From Nostoc spongiaeforme FACHB-130 (GTDB taxonomy: Bacteria > Cyanobacteriota > Cyanobacteriia > Cyanobacteriales > Nostocaceae), in assembly GCF_014698475.1 (NCBI RefSeq), contig NZ_JACJTB010000012.1:79497-143496 (forward strand): a stretch of DNA of 64,000 nucleotides. Direction: 5' to 3'. Below the pieces are notes generated by a model, which did not search any database, was not told the DNA's origin, and saw only the letters and a list, made by a program, of their open reading frames with translations. Below, in pieces: positions 1 through 9,524 of the stretch (its first letter is position 1; each line of letters begins with the position of its first letter). The position numbers were made by a program, and so were the translations under genes.

Positions 1-1452
1 TACTACCAATGCGCCGGCTTTACGAACCAAGCGTTTTGAGCGAATATCACCTTGCTCAACAATGACTTTTCTGTTTGGCTGTCTTTCACGCCGCGCTTTT
101 TGATAAGGTGCAGCAGCTCGCAGGGTAGCATCTACGGCAATGCGCCGGACTTTACCCTTGGGTAACATCGGCTTGACGTAACGTCCCCGATCTTCGGAGA
201 AAATTAAGCTACGACTGCCTGATTTACCTTGACGTTGCGCCATTTGGGCAAAATACAGCACGCTGTCATCCAGAATTACACCTTCTGGGTCGAAGATAAA
301 TTCTTCGGGGATGCTTGGTGGTTCTTGATTTTCTGGTTCTTCTGGTTGGTCTTCTTCTTTGTCTTCCTCTTCCTCTTGCTGGTCTTGTTCTGACTCGTCT
401 TGGTTTTGTGGTGGTGGTGGGGGAGGAGGTGGTGGTGGTTGGTCGGGCGGCGGTGTTTGGACTACAGTTGCTCGTGGTACAATTACTAACTCGACAGCGC
501 GACGTAAATCATCGGCATTGACAGTTGTGCGTCCTTCTAAGGCGGCGGCGGCTTTGGCGACGCGCACAGCAAATAACTCGGCGCGGTGTCCTTGGACACC
601 ACCGCGAATGGCTTCATTGACTAAGTAAGCGATTTGGTCATGGGTGATGGTGACTTCTTTTAACCATTCCCGCGCCAGGATAATTTGGGTTTTCAGTCCG
701 TCGATGTCTTCGCTGTACTGCTGAAGAAATTCTTGGGGAGATTGGGAAAAAGCGATCGCTTGTTCTACTGCTTCTACTCGTTGATCTAAACCGAGTACAC
801 CATCAGCCGAGAGAGCGATCGCAATTCTATCGAGTAAGTGTTCTCGCAGTGCGCCTTCTTCTGGGTTGTAAGTGGCTATAAATAAAGATTTGCAAGGATG
901 TTGAAAACTAATTCCTTCCCGCTCAATTTGGTTACGCCCTTCAGATAATACTGTTAAAAGTTGATTTGATATTTGGTCATCTAATAAATTGATTTCATCT
1001 ACGTACAGTACACCCCGGTTAGCAGAGGCGAGTAAGCCAGGCTGAAAAACTGTATCTCCTTGCTTCACCGACTGTTCCACATCTACAGAACCTAAAAGTC
1101 GGTCTTCTGTGACACCGAGAGGAATTTGGACAAAGGGTGCAGGAATGATTTGTGTAGGGACATCCTGAATATCTTTCTCGGCGTATTCGGCTAACAGTAA
1201 ATCGTCCCATTCTTCGGGGTGGGTGGGATCGCAGTTGCTAATTGAATCGGGAACCACTTCAATTGGCGGGAGTAGGGCGTGAATAGCACGCGCCATTACA
1301 GATTTTGCCGTACCGCGACGACCTGCGATCGCCACTCCTCCCAAACCAGGATCGACTGCTGCTAACAGCAAGGCTAATTTTATCGCTTCTTGACCGACTA
1401 CGGCAGTCAAGGGAAAAGAGGCGATCGTTGGAGTGATAGTAGGCGCAGGCAT
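1..1452 (-). CDS. chlD: Magnesium chelatase subunit D (partial, C-terminus off the left edge)
   Basis: This is the ATPase-like subunit of Mg-chelatase, which with ChlI and ChlH inserts Mg2+ into protoporphyrin IX, the first committed step of chlorophyll synthesis. The frame is open from an ATG at 1452 to the window edge (about 484 codons). It begins [10 protein letters not shown]. An AAA+ module covers roughly residues 15-320, with a Walker-A-like GRRGTAKS near residue 45 and a Walker-B-like [11 protein letters not shown] proline run followed by a strongly acidic Glu/Asp/Gln linker sits at about residues 330-372. This linker is the hallmark that separates ChlD from ChlI. The beginning of the integrin-I/vWA region follows ([15 protein letters not shown], then [10 protein letters not shown]). 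The family is about 670 residues, so roughly the last 190 are missing here only because of the window cut. The gene downstream cannot be seen. Confidence 0.95.
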   Translation of the reverse strand, partial: MPAPTITPTIASFPLTAVVGQEAIKLALLLAAVDPGLGGVAIAGRRGTAKSVMARAIHALLPPIEVVPDSISNCDPTHPEEWDDLLLAEYAEKDIQDVPTQIIPAPFVQIPLGVTEDRLLGSVDVEQSVKQGDTVFQPGLLASANRGVLYVDEINLLDDQISNQLLTVLSEGRNQIEREGISFQHPCKSLFIATYNPEEGALREHLLDRIAIALSADGVLGLDQRVEAVEQAIAFSQSPQEFLQQYSEDIDGLKTQIILAREWLKEVTITHDQIAYLVNEAIRGGVQGHRAELFAVRVAKAAAALEGRTTVNADDLRRAVELVIVPRATVVQTPPPDQPPPPPPPPPPQNQDESEQDQQEEEEDKEEDQPEEPENQEPPSIPEEFIFDPEGVILDDSVLYFAQMAQRQGKSGSRSLIFSEDRGRYVKPMLPKGKVRRIAVDATLRAAAPYQKARRERQPNRKVIVEQGDIRSKRLVRKAGALVV

Positions 1453-1566
1453 TGTTTGCAAAAATGATTATGAAGGCAGGAGGCGAGACTTGAGCAATTA
1501 TTTCTGCTTTGCTTCACTGGTCTCGGTTTTTAGCATATCAATTTCTGGCGCTATCTTGCCGATTCC

Positions 1567-2244
1567 CTAATCTAAACTAAATGGGGCAAATTCTATTTGT
1601 CCGAATAGCATATTTTTGTCTACTGCTGACAAAATTTTATTATTGGTGCGATCGCTATTTAAACAACGACAAACTAATTGCGCCACATCCGCACGATGGA
1701 TACTACCAACAATCCTTGTGTCCTCAGTTAAAACGCCATTACCTGTAGCTGGTTCTGTTTTCAGTCCACCAGGACGAATAATAGTATATGTAAGTCCACT
1801 GGCAATTAAATATTGTTCGGCTTTGTCTTTTTCGACTAAAACTGATTGCAGCGCCGCCAATGCTTGCGGAGATAATGCACCAACACTATTACCAGTCCCG
1901 ATGGAAGTTACTAAAATAAATTTTTGGACTCCGGCTTTGATAGCTGCATCAATGAGATTTTTATTCGCTGGGTAATCTGGTTTTTCGGTATCTGTCGGTA
2001 AACCACCAATACTACTAATAACAGTGTGGATGGGTTCATTGGTGAGCATAGCTGCTTCCACATCACCAACATTCATTGCATCACCCAAAACAGTCTTCAC
2101 ACCCGTTGCTTGTAATTCAGCCGCAGCCGTTTCAGTTCTCAACAGTGCTTTAACTTTCAGTTGTTGTGCTGTTAAATAGTTGGCAATTTCTCTGCCAACA
2201 CCACGACTTGCCCCAGCCAGAAAAATGTATGATTCACTTGTCAT
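1567..2244 (-). CDS. Atypical SDR / NAD(P)-binding (NmrA-like) protein
   Basis: The protein has 225 residues and a Rossmann fold. The N-terminal nucleotide-binding motif is LAGASRGVGREIANYL (residues 9-24, GxxGxxG type). Further features are LLRTE after beta-2, VISSIGG, and VTSIGTGNS in the active-site strand. The segment YTIIRPGGL is typical of the NmrA/atypical-SDR group. The classic YxxxK catalytic pair is not obvious, so it may be a redox sensor or chaperone-like binder rather than a dehydrogenase. Cyanobacteria have many such proteins (Ycf39-like and others). It lies 114 bp downstream of chlD on the same strand, so it is read towards chlD's promoter region rather than as part of a chlD operon. 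The substrate is unknown. Confidence 0.85.
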   Translation of the reverse strand: MTSESYIFLAGASRGVGREIANYLTAQQLKVKALLRTETAAAELQATGVKTVLGDAMNVGDVEAAMLTNEPIHTVISSIGGLPTDTEKPDYPANKNLIDAAIKAGVQKFILVTSIGTGNSVGALSPQALAALQSVLVEKDKAEQYLIASGLTYTIIRPGGLKTEPATGNGVLTEDTRIVGSIHRADVAQLVCRCLNSDRTNNKILSAVDKNMLFGQIEFAPFSLD

Positions 2245-2589
2245 AACGAATTGCGAAACTACTAAATTACTTATGCTCCAGGGATTGTATCAAATTATGA
2301 AGAGTGCTGAGTTGAAAGTGCTGAGTGCTGAGTAAGGTGAACATTCTTGCGGCTGAGATGAAAACGAAACTCAGTATCCATAGCAATACTCGATCAGTTA
2401 CAAACATCTCCTCCTTGTCTACCTCGTCTTCCTTGTCTGTTAGGACTGCTATATCTTCATGTTGTTGGGTTACGCATTATTTTTAATACTTAAAATTCAG
2501 TAGAGTATTTTTGCTTAATCCCATCGTAGGAGGTATTTTTGCTGGCGATCGTGCGATTCTAGCAAGTAACTCTATATAGAGAAAGACAG
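2245..2589. other. Intergenic region with STRR and MITE-like repeats
   Basis: No gene is seen. It holds a GTGCTGA-type tandem repeat (about 2303-2335). A segment at about 2379-2453 runs from tagcaat to ggactgctata and contains cttgtctacc repeats; it resembles the repeat at 60115-60180. A possible ribosome-binding site, aggagg, lies at about 2527 but is too far from the next start at 2590 to serve it. Confidence 0.5.
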
Positions 2590-2928
2590 ATGACCAACAC
2601 ATCTCAAGATATCAGAGTAATATCTACCACGAGAATTTGGGGAATCACAGTAGGTATTTTAGCCGTTTGTATTCCGCTTTCGGCTGTGACGAGAAGTGGG
2701 GCATTGCTACCTTTAGCTGCTCTTGGTGGTGCTACAGCCGGAACGATCGCTATTTGGCGGACTGATGAGAAAAAATCGCCATCTGGTGCTTTACAACCAC
2801 AGCAATTAGAACTATTAGAGCAAAGAATAGCCAATTTAGAAACAATAGTCAGTCATGAAGAATTTGATTTACAGATGAAAATTAAACAGCTAGAAACCAG
2901 CGATCGCAATCATCATTCTGTTTCCTAA
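2590..2928 (+). CDS. Small membrane protein with C-terminal coiled coil, unknown function
   Basis: The protein has 112 residues. The start is the ATG at 2590. Two hydrophobic stretches, about residues 17-35 and 39-56, read as a transmembrane hairpin (WGITVGILAVCIPLSAV, then LLPLAALGGATAGTIAIW). A heptad-rich segment follows (LQPQQLELLEQRIANLETIV and on to residue 105), predicting a coiled coil. I do not recognise the family. Codon use and HIP1 sites match the neighbours. No operon partner is evident; the next gene starts 509 bp away. Confidence 0.6.
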   Translation: MTNTSQDIRVISTTRIWGITVGILAVCIPLSAVTRSGALLPLAALGGATAGTIAIWRTDEKKSPSGALQPQQLELLEQRIANLETIVSHEEFDLQMKIKQLETSDRNHHSVS

Positions 2929-3437
2929 ACTCCTAGTGAATCAAGCATTTTTGCAGTTTGTTAGTATATACAATTGTGGAAAAATTTCTGCCACTTTTAG
3001 AGCATAATCTTCTTAATTTAGTAAAAATAGCTATCATCAACCAAAATGCCCAAAACTCTGCCAATAACCTGCGAGTTCTGCTTAAATCATACTAGTCTTT
3101 AGAAATATTACTGTTTCTAGAAAACAGTATCTTCTTCTCTAGTTCCGATAGAATTATTGGACATCATAGAAGTCTATCTAACTCATACCCAATATCGATT
3201 TGAGATTTTAGGAGCAAGTTTTGACTAAAAGTCTTTTTGCAAAATCTCAAAGAAGCTTGCTGATCCCAAGGTGGTATCAATTAGATCATTATGCTGAGAT
3301 TTGAGTGATCTTTACACACTGAACTTTACAGATACATCTCCATAAATGTGTTCTGTTAGACTGCGAAGATTACCGAATTTTTATTTTACTAGAAGTTATA
3401 AACTTGAGTAATTACGTTGGTATAGCTTACCGTAGGT
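2929..3437. other. AT-rich intergenic region
   Basis: I see no convincing ORF or RNA. It is AT-rich and includes an imperfect dyad around 3110-3135 (ttactgtttctagaaaacagta). It probably carries the promoter of the downstream WD40 gene. Confidence 0.4.
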
Positions 3438-5240
3438 ATGCAAAATTGTATCGCTGGAATGCAGATGGATTGGATTAGCTTACTTCAAGCCCAGCAAGCT
3501 GATTTCCTTCAACGTATTAAAAAACCTAAAACTTACGACCTATCTTTACTGGACAGTCAAGTTAAAGGTTGTCACAGCGAAATTATGGCATTTTGGGGTG
3601 ATTCATTGGCAAAAATCCAAGAATTATCGCGCCAACAAGCCGAAATTCTCGCCAAAAATCCGCCACCTATACCGCCAGAATATCCCGAACCGCCTGATTG
3701 GGTGATTCCTTACCCCAAACACTTTCAACAACAAGCACAAGATTATCTTTTGCGAGAGCAAATTGTTGAACAAGTGATGGCGGAACGGCTGGGTAAGATA
3801 GTGAAAAAGTTGCCCCAAGACACTATTCAAAATATGGTGTTAGATGATGAAGGCAATTTACGCGGCGAAAGTAAATTTACATACTGCCTAGCTGATAGTC
3901 CAAAACACAGCGTGTTAGTTTATGCTGCTGATGGCGAAAGTTTTAACGGTATCAAGAAAGATAAAATTAGGTGGACAGTCACTCAAGATGAGTTACGCCA
4001 GCACCAAGTTTTAATTTTCTTGTGTCTGTTTTATCCTTCTCATGGCAAATTAGGCTATGAAAAGCACGCTGTAATTGCTGGGTTTTTGCCGAGTCATCAA
4101 CTGGAGTTCTCGGAAACTAAATCTTATGTGACTCCCAGTAGCCTGTTATATGCAGGAGGATTAAGTTGGTATTTAGAGTCACTCACAGCGAAAAAGACTA
4201 CTAAAAAAGATATATTGCCAACAGTTGAAGAGCAAGCGATCGCAGAAAGCATTCAAATTGTCTCATCAGATCATCCCCAAAAAGAAATCATTGGTGATTG
4301 GGAATTTTGGCAAACATTAAAAGGTCATACTAGAGGGATTTATTGCCTTGATTTTGCTTCCCGTTGTCATAATGGCAATGTCACCCCGATTTTAGCTAGT
4401 GGGAGTCGCGGCGAAACCAAACTTTGGGATTTAAGCAAAGGAGAATTAATTGATACATTATCCGAAGCGCCTTGGATAGCATCAGGCTTAGTGGATGATG
4501 TAAACTCTATATCTTTCAGCCCCGATGGTCATACATTAGTCAGTGTTGGTGCAGATTCGACAGTGAAAATTTGGCACGTCGGCGCACCAGAATTGATTGA
4601 TATCCTGCACAAACATAATGGTGTAGTGCGCTGTACTGCTTTTACCCCAGATGGGCGGATGGTAGCCACTGGTGGCGATGATCGAAAAGTTCTGTTTTGG
4701 GATTTAATGCAGCGTCAGGTAGCGATCGCTCTATCTTTAGATGATACAGCTGCCCATGCCCTGGCCTTGAGTCCCGATGGCAAAACCTTGGTGACTGGTA
4801 GTTACCGCAAAATCAAAGTCTGGAAAACAGCCCAACTTTCAGAATGTAGCACCCTACAAGAAATCGAACCACTGCACAGCTTAACTGGACATTCTCACAT
4901 TGTGCGTTCCCTAACTATTAGTATTGATGGACAGTGGTTAATTAGCGGTAGCTGGGATCAGACAATCAAAATCTGGCATTTAGAGACAGGCAGATTAATT
5001 CGCACTCTCAAAGGTCATACTGATCGAGTATATGCGATCGCCCTCAGTCCAGATGAGCAAATTATCGCCAGTGGTAGTGCAGATAAAACCATTAAACTCT
5101 GGCATTTCAACACCGGAGAATTGCTAGGTACATTTACCGGACATAGTAATATAGTCACATCCCTAGCCTTCACAACTTCTGGTGATATGTTAGTCAGTGC
5201 CAGCTTAGATAAAACCATTAAAATCTGGCAGCGTAGTTAA
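3438..5240 (+). CDS. WD40 repeat protein with novel N-terminal domain
   Basis: The protein has 600 residues. About residues 285-600 form seven WD40 repeats, one complete beta-propeller, with repeated [GH]-D-x(n)-[IV]-W signatures (TVKIWH, KVLFWD, TIKIWH, TIKLWH, TIKIWQ). The N-terminal 270 residues are not a family I know. They contain a proline-rich stretch (PPPIPPEYPEPPDWVIPYP) followed by a helical region. There is no kinase or signal sequence, so it is probably a cytoplasmic scaffold. Alternative starts are the ATGs at 3459 and 3465; 3438 has a weak GTAGGT upstream. Long WD40 proteins are characteristic of filamentous cyanobacteria, but partners cannot be inferred. Confidence 0.85.
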   Translation: MQNCIAGMQMDWISLLQAQQADFLQRIKKPKTYDLSLLDSQVKGCHSEIMAFWGDSLAKIQELSRQQAEILAKNPPPIPPEYPEPPDWVIPYPKHFQQQAQDYLLREQIVEQVMAERLGKIVKKLPQDTIQNMVLDDEGNLRGESKFTYCLADSPKHSVLVYAADGESFNGIKKDKIRWTVTQDELRQHQVLIFLCLFYPSHGKLGYEKHAVIAGFLPSHQLEFSETKSYVTPSSLLYAGGLSWYLESLTAKKTTKKDILPTVEEQAIAESIQIVSSDHPQKEIIGDWEFWQTLKGHTRGIYCLDFASRCHNGNVTPILASGSRGETKLWDLSKGELIDTLSEAPWIASGLVDDVNSISFSPDGHTLVSVGADSTVKIWHVGAPELIDILHKHNGVVRCTAFTPDGRMVATGGDDRKVLFWDLMQRQVAIALSLDDTAAHALALSPDGKTLVTGSYRKIKVWKTAQLSECSTLQEIEPLHSLTGHSHIVRSLTISIDGQWLISGSWDQTIKIWHLETGRLIRTLKGHTDRVYAIALSPDEQIIASGSADKTIKLWHFNTGELLGTFTGHSNIVTSLAFTTSGDMLVSASLDKTIKIWQRS

Positions 5241-5437
5241 TAATTACAATGGATTTTATCCCTATCTCTCCAGCTAATTTACTAGCTTCCTATTCCCTAC
5301 AGGTAAGGGCGAAGGCTAAGCCCTTACTGAGATTTTTTCAAAAAAAATATTTTTAAATGTTGGGTTATGCTATCAATTCACCTAACTTACTAGCTTTTTA
5401 GATTCCTGCTATTAGGCTAATACAACAAAAAGTCAAT

Positions 5438-5893
5438 TTACCCAGAGAGACTTTCATCTTCACTAAAACTCAGCACATTTGTTTCTAAGTCATAGAAAAA
5501 CTGTAATCGACATCTACCAACTTTGCCAGTAGCATCCTTATACTGATGTAACCATTGCTTCATTTTTTCCAATCCTGTTTCTATCAACTGGCTTTTTACC
5601 ACACTCACACAAGTTCGCGGTACTGGATAAACAGTAATTGACCACTTCGGTTCATACCAGCCAGACTCTATGACTTTATTAGAGCTAGTCAAGCTAACCA
5701 AGGAATATCCATAGTTAATACTCAAAATTTTCGCAGGATTTTTAATCTTAGCTGGTTCTTGACAGGAATCAGAAAAAGCAACGCTAAGATAGTCGAATTG
5801 AGGTGTATCTGATAGTGCTTCTGATAATATTCCAGCACTAATAGGGTATGACATTAAACGTGAAAGTTTACTTTTGTACTTTGTAGGAATCAT
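5438..5893 (-). CDS. Hypothetical protein, unknown function
   Basis: An ORF of 151 residues from the ATG at 5893. A TTG at 5932 would add 13 residues. It has no signal peptide or membrane span. Its middle reads like an alternating beta-strand domain (SVAFSDSCQE, KILSINYGYSLVSLT, KWSITVYPVPRTCVSVV). I do not recognise the family. It sits alone between a WD40 gene and a degenerate ORF. Confidence 0.5.
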   Translation of the reverse strand: MIPTKYKSKLSRLMSYPISAGILSEALSDTPQFDYLSVAFSDSCQEPAKIKNPAKILSINYGYSLVSLTSSNKVIESGWYEPKWSITVYPVPRTCVSVVKSQLIETGLEKMKQWLHQYKDATGKVGRCRLQFFYDLETNVLSFSEDESLSG

Positions 5894-6109
5894 TTTTACC
5901 AGATGACTTTTTATCTTATCGAGTATAAGCAATTGAAATTCATAAAAATTATGCGTTAAAATTTAAAATCAGATTTCTTTTCAAGAATTATGGAAAGAAT
6001 TGTAAAATATTCTAGACAAGATTCAGGGCGAACGCAGGGTATTTCTGAAACCCTTACCAGATAAGGATATTGGCGAAAAAAGAGGATAAATTATAAAACG
6101 CCGAAACCC

Positions 6110-6511
6110 TTGTTATTAAAGGATTTTTATACTTTAGATGCGGTTGCCCTGAGACAAGATTGGTGTAAATGTGAATGTAGTGAACGAGAAGAGCCTTTAA
6201 CCACTTTCTTATATGACTTACCCAACTTAACCGCTTGTAACATTTTCCCCCCATTACATATTCTCAATATTCTTCTGCTCAGGGGTTGGGCTGGTGGTGG
6301 GATGAGTCCCAGGTTTAGCTGGAAAGCTTTTGAGATATGTGAGATTGAATATCAAGAAATTTTGCCTAAGCTGCTCTATCCTAATTGGCAAATACTAGGC
6401 AAAAAGCTTTGGCGCATCAGATTACCGATGAAACTTGATCCAGAATTTGATTCTATAGGCGATCGCTATACATGGATGACATTGGTTAGCGAAAAACATG
6501 GAATAAAATAA
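6110..6511 (+). CDS. Hypothetical ORF without a good start, possibly a gene remnant
   Basis: The frame is open from 6065 to the stop at 6511. The only candidate start is a TTG at 6110, and no ribosome-binding site is visible. The translation (133 residues) contains a credible globular C-terminal part (FSWKAFEICEIEYQEILPKL, then WRIRLPMKLDPEFD). It might be the tail of a once longer protein. I do not recognise a family. A HIP1-type GCGATCGC at about 6460 argues that it is host DNA. Confidence 0.3.
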   Translation: MLLKDFYTLDAVALRQDWCKCECSEREEPLTTFLYDLPNLTACNIFPPLHILNILLLRGWAGGGMSPRFSWKAFEICEIEYQEILPKLLYPNWQILGKKLWRIRLPMKLDPEFDSIGDRYTWMTLVSEKHGIK

Positions 6512-6517
6512 ACAAAC

Positions 6518-6582
6518 GTAGGTTGCCTAAAATGCAGTGTAACCCAACAATTGCAAGCTTATCAAAGTTGAGTTGTGCGATC
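6518..6582. repeat. About 65-bp dispersed repeat, copy 1
   Basis: It runs from gtaggttg to gttgagttgtgcgatc. It is similar along its length to 7506-7570, with shared blocks cagtgtaac, ttatcaaa and gttgagttgtgcgatc. It lies directly after the stop of the preceding ORF. Confidence 0.7.
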
Positions 6583-6590
6583 AAGTTACT

Positions 6591-7013
6591 CTATTCTGGT
6601 TCCTCTTGCTCTCCGGTTACGAGCCATTTCCACATTGCCATAATAAACTGGCTCAACTTGTAACTTTCCTCATGCCACTCAATCACATCTCCATTTATAC
6701 CCTGCCAAATCACAGGATTTTGTTTGTTGATATCAGCTTGATCAATGCCCCAATATACAACACATTGGTTTTCTTGCATAAATACAAGTTTGCTATCTAT
6801 CCAATTAAGTTCTTCAATAGACAACAATCGATTATGTTCTTTGTTAATTAAGTGCTGTCCAGCCAAAGTATAGTAATCAATAAGTGCTTGAGGAATCTTT
6901 AGCTGACGCTCTGCTAGTTTAGCTTGAACCGCCTCGAATCCTAGCCCGTCTGTTACTTCTAGTGGAGAACCAAAAATTTCTTGAAATCGACGGCTATAGT
7001 ATTCCTTAAACAT
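6591..7013 (-). CDS. SMI1/KNR4 (SUKH-like) family protein
   Basis: The protein has 140 residues. It starts at an ATG at 7013 and reads MFKEYYSRRFQEIFG. The SMI1/KNR4-like features are an N-terminal helix pair, ALIDYYTLAGQHLINKEHNRLLSIEEL (a polar linker followed by a helix), VVYWGIDQ and NPVIWQGINGDVIEW near the C-terminus, and an acidic tail. In bacteria SUKH proteins often act as immunity proteins to polymorphic toxins, but no toxin is adjacent. The role is therefore open. Confidence 0.6.
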   Translation of the reverse strand: MFKEYYSRRFQEIFGSPLEVTDGLGFEAVQAKLAERQLKIPQALIDYYTLAGQHLINKEHNRLLSIEELNWIDSKLVFMQENQCVVYWGIDQADINKQNPVIWQGINGDVIEWHEESYKLSQFIMAMWKWLVTGEQEEPE

Positions 7014-7182
7014 TACTTTATAGCTAGAAAACCTACTTACTAATAACCTTAAATAACTGCCTTGCCAATTTTGAAAGAGTAAATTCTAGTATAATAAATA
7101 TGTTTGCTTAAACACATTTAAACTCAACAATGTTAGGCTGAATGAACTTTGGATTGTGCGATCACAGCCAACCGTACCAAAA

Positions 7183-7476
7183 TTAATAAAATTGCAGCTT
7201 TTCAACCAAAACTTTCTGCCCACTTTGAAAATTAGAACAGTCTAACTTTGTCGTCAGTCGGAAGTTTAACAAATCATAGCGAGGTTTACCATCTAGATGA
7301 TTAGCTCTTGGTGGAATATCGAGTGCTTCGATTGAACAACCGCCAATTGTCGAATCTGGAGTTACCCTAAAATTCACCCCCGGTAACTCAAAGTGCTTGA
7401 CTACGATATTCCGCAAATTACGAAAATGCTGAATAACAAACTCCACTTCAACTTCGATATCAGCTAGAAATTCCAT
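7183..7476 (-). CDS. Hypothetical protein
   Basis: An ORF of 97 residues from the ATG at 7476 (a GTG at 7485 would add three). It has a beta-rich acidic N-terminus (MEFLADIEVEVEFVIQHF). No domain, signal or membrane segment is recognised. It lies downstream of a Uma2 gene that reads the other way, with only a short repeat between them. Confidence 0.45.
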   Translation of the reverse strand: MEFLADIEVEVEFVIQHFRNLRNIVVKHFELPGVNFRVTPDSTIGGCSIEALDIPPRANHLDGKPRYDLLNFRLTTKLDCSNFQSGQKVLVEKLQFY

Positions 7477-7505
7477 ATTTCCCACACTTAGTAAAATAAA
7501 TAAAT

Positions 7506-7570
7506 GTAGGTTGGGGGAACCCAGTGTAACTTAACCATGCCAAGATTATCAAATGTTGAGTTGTGCGATC
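7506..7570. repeat. About 65-bp dispersed repeat, copy 2
   Basis: Partner of 6518-6582 in the same orientation. It sits in the spacer between the divergent 97-residue gene and the Uma2 gene. The shared end is ttgagttgtgcgatc. Confidence 0.7.
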
Positions 7571-7608
7571 GCTCCAACCAATCTACCATATAAAAATTAA
7601 CAGGAGAG

Positions 7609-8283
7609 ATGACAATGGTCAGCAGCCTGAAAGAACTAATTGATGAGCCAGAATTGGGTCATAGTAACGACCCGGAAGAAAGGTTTATCAGTAGTGGTGT
7701 GAGTTGGGACAGTTATGAATCGCTATTGGCGAAACTAGAAAATAACTCTCATTACCGTGTTAATTATTTAGATGGAATATTAGAAATCGTGTCACCGTCA
7801 ATCAGACATGAAAAAATCAAAACGAATTTAGGTATGTTGTTAGAGCGTTTCTTCTATAGCAAGCGCATTCGTTTTGTACCGATGGGAAGTTCTACTTTTA
7901 AAAATAAAGCAAGAAAAGCTGGTGCAGAACCAGACGAATGTTATTGTATAGGCGAAGAGAAAAAAGTACCAGATTTAGCAATAGAAGTAGTTTTGACAAG
8001 TGGTAGTGTGAGCAAACTGGAAATCTACCGTAGGTTAGGAGTTGCAGAAGTCTGGTTTTGGGAGAGAAATCAGTTTAAGTTATATCATTTACGAGACAAT
8101 TCTCAGCAAGAACAAGCCACTGTTTACCCTGATACTTACGGGTATGAACCTATCTTTCAAAGTGAGATACTGCCAGAATTAGATATTTCTTTGCTAGAAC
8201 AATGTCTGACAATTTCAGATTCAATTCAAGCTATTGATGAATTTGAGCAAGGATTGAAAGCAGCCAATGAGCCAAAGTCATAG
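7609..8283 (+). CDS. Uma2 family (DUF820) PD-(D/E)XK endonuclease-like protein
   Basis: The protein has 224 residues. It has the Uma2 layout: an N-terminal helix with WDSYESLLAKL, then YLDGILEIVSPSIRHE, then EPDECYCI and KVPDLAIEVVLTSG (the PD and E-x-V acidic motif), then YRRLGVAEVWFWE. The family is hugely expanded in cyanobacteria and has the restriction-endonuclease fold, but the biological role is not established. The ATG at 7615 is a better-spaced start after caggaga, giving 222 residues. A second family member is at 20282. Confidence 0.9.
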   Translation: MTMVSSLKELIDEPELGHSNDPEERFISSGVSWDSYESLLAKLENNSHYRVNYLDGILEIVSPSIRHEKIKTNLGMLLERFFYSKRIRFVPMGSSTFKNKARKAGAEPDECYCIGEEKKVPDLAIEVVLTSGSVSKLEIYRRLGVAEVWFWERNQFKLYHLRDNSQQEQATVYPDTYGYEPIFQSEILPELDISLLEQCLTISDSIQAIDEFEQGLKAANEPKS

Positions 8284-8483
8284 AGATGCGATCGCTGATT
8301 TTTGGGAGTACGTCTATCTAGGGAATTAATTTTAACTAAATTGATTATACATATAGTAGGACGATATATTACTAGCAAATTATTTAAACTACAGCCATAA
8401 AATATTAAGTCTTTGCAGAACAAACATTTGTTTTGTTATTCATTGCAAAATTAACCAAATTAGTCAAAACGGAGGGGAAAATC

Positions 8484-8717
8484 ATGAGTGAAAACTCTAC
8501 TTTACTCCAAGAATTAGACAGTGAAGCATCTGAATTTATCAGTGGAGGTCAACGTCGTCCTAGAGTTTTGTATGCTTGTCCTAGAGATAGATACGTCACC
8601 AATACTGAGGGCTATTACTGGTTCCGAGGTAGAAGGGGATGTCAAGAAGTAGACTACGATAGCGCACCTAGACGAGTGAGACGGGAACTTGAGAACTTTA
8701 GAGGTAATTTTGACTAA
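8484..8717 (+). CDS. Putative double-glycine leader peptide (bacteriocin/RiPP-type precursor)
   Basis: The protein has 77 residues. The start is the ATG at 8484, seven bases after a strong ribosome-binding site (ggagggg, 8471-8477). A longer frame from 8433 lacks such a site. The N-terminus reads MSENSTLLQELDSEASEFISGGQ. The spacing of L, EL, E and ISGG matches the double-glycine leader pattern of peptides cut by C39-peptidase ABC exporters. The remaining 55 or so residues after the GG are strongly basic and aromatic (many Arg, Tyr) with two Cys. No maturation enzyme or peptidase-ABC transporter is adjacent; the nearest exporter gene is an MFS pump. The call rests on the leader only. Confidence 0.55.
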   Translation: MSENSTLLQELDSEASEFISGGQRRPRVLYACPRDRYVTNTEGYYWFRGRRGCQEVDYDSAPRRVRRELENFRGNFD

Positions 8718-8821
8718 TCTATTTGCTATTTTCTAATAGTTAGTCAAGTGGGCATTACATACTAAATTTTGAGTTTAATTCGGTTTTTCTAAATAATGCC
8801 CACTCTACAAATACTCATAAA

Positions 8822-9418
8822 TCATTGATGATTTTTGCCAACACCTTTAATAATTAGCTCCATAGTCTGACGCATATAAGTTGCTAGTGGTTTTGGTGTT
8901 GGTTTAAAGACGATCGCATAATATAAAGACCCACTCACCAAATCAATAATTAATTCAATATCGGCATCTGGTTGAATTTCACCTCTTAATTTAGCGCGTT
9001 GCAACACCTCGGCAAAGGCATCACGTCGAGGTTTTGTATATTTTTTCCAGTAGACTTGAGCAAACTGCGGATTACTAGAAGCTGTACTAATTATTAAAGC
9101 TAGTGTCTGACAGCCAAGGGGACTCTGTATTCTCTGGGCTGCATGATCAATCACAATATCCATATCTCCCCAAAAGCTACCAGTATCAGGTATCTGCACA
9201 TCTTCCCGCACACTTTCGATCGCATCTGCGACCAGTTCCTCTTTACTGGTGTAACGCCTGTAAATTGTTGCTTTTCCAACTCCAGCCCGGATAGCGATCG
9301 CTTCCATACTCATACTTTGATATCCCACTTCCGCCAGCAGTTCCAACGTCGCTTGCAGAATGGCTTGATCTGCATTGATACTACGTGGTCTTCCGGGTGA
9401 ACTGATGTGCTTATTCAT
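8822..9418 (-). CDS. TetR/AcrR family transcriptional regulator
   Basis: The protein has 198 residues. The N-terminal helix-turn-helix (about residues 14-60) has the classic TetR signature: ILQATLELLAEVGYQSMSME, then AIAIRAGVGKATIYRRYTSK. The C-terminal ligand-binding half resembles the TetR_C_16/11-type helical domain. It is divergent from the DHA2 efflux gene at 9617, with a perfect palindrome between them at 9525-9551. It therefore very probably represses that pump and itself. The inducer is unknown. Confidence 0.93.
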   Translation of the reverse strand: MNKHISSPGRPRSINADQAILQATLELLAEVGYQSMSMEAIAIRAGVGKATIYRRYTSKEELVADAIESVREDVQIPDTGSFWGDMDIVIDHAAQRIQSPLGCQTLALIISTASSNPQFAQVYWKKYTKPRRDAFAEVLQRAKLRGEIQPDADIELIIDLVSGSLYYAIVFKPTPKPLATYMRQTMELIIKGVGKNHQ

Positions 9419-9524
9419 ATTGCGTTAGTCTCAAACTTCCGACATCAAATATCGCCATTGCAGCCTTATCTATCTTGAGGCAGTTTTTTTAGGTTTACCA
9501 AACTTTACCCTTGACTTATCTTAA

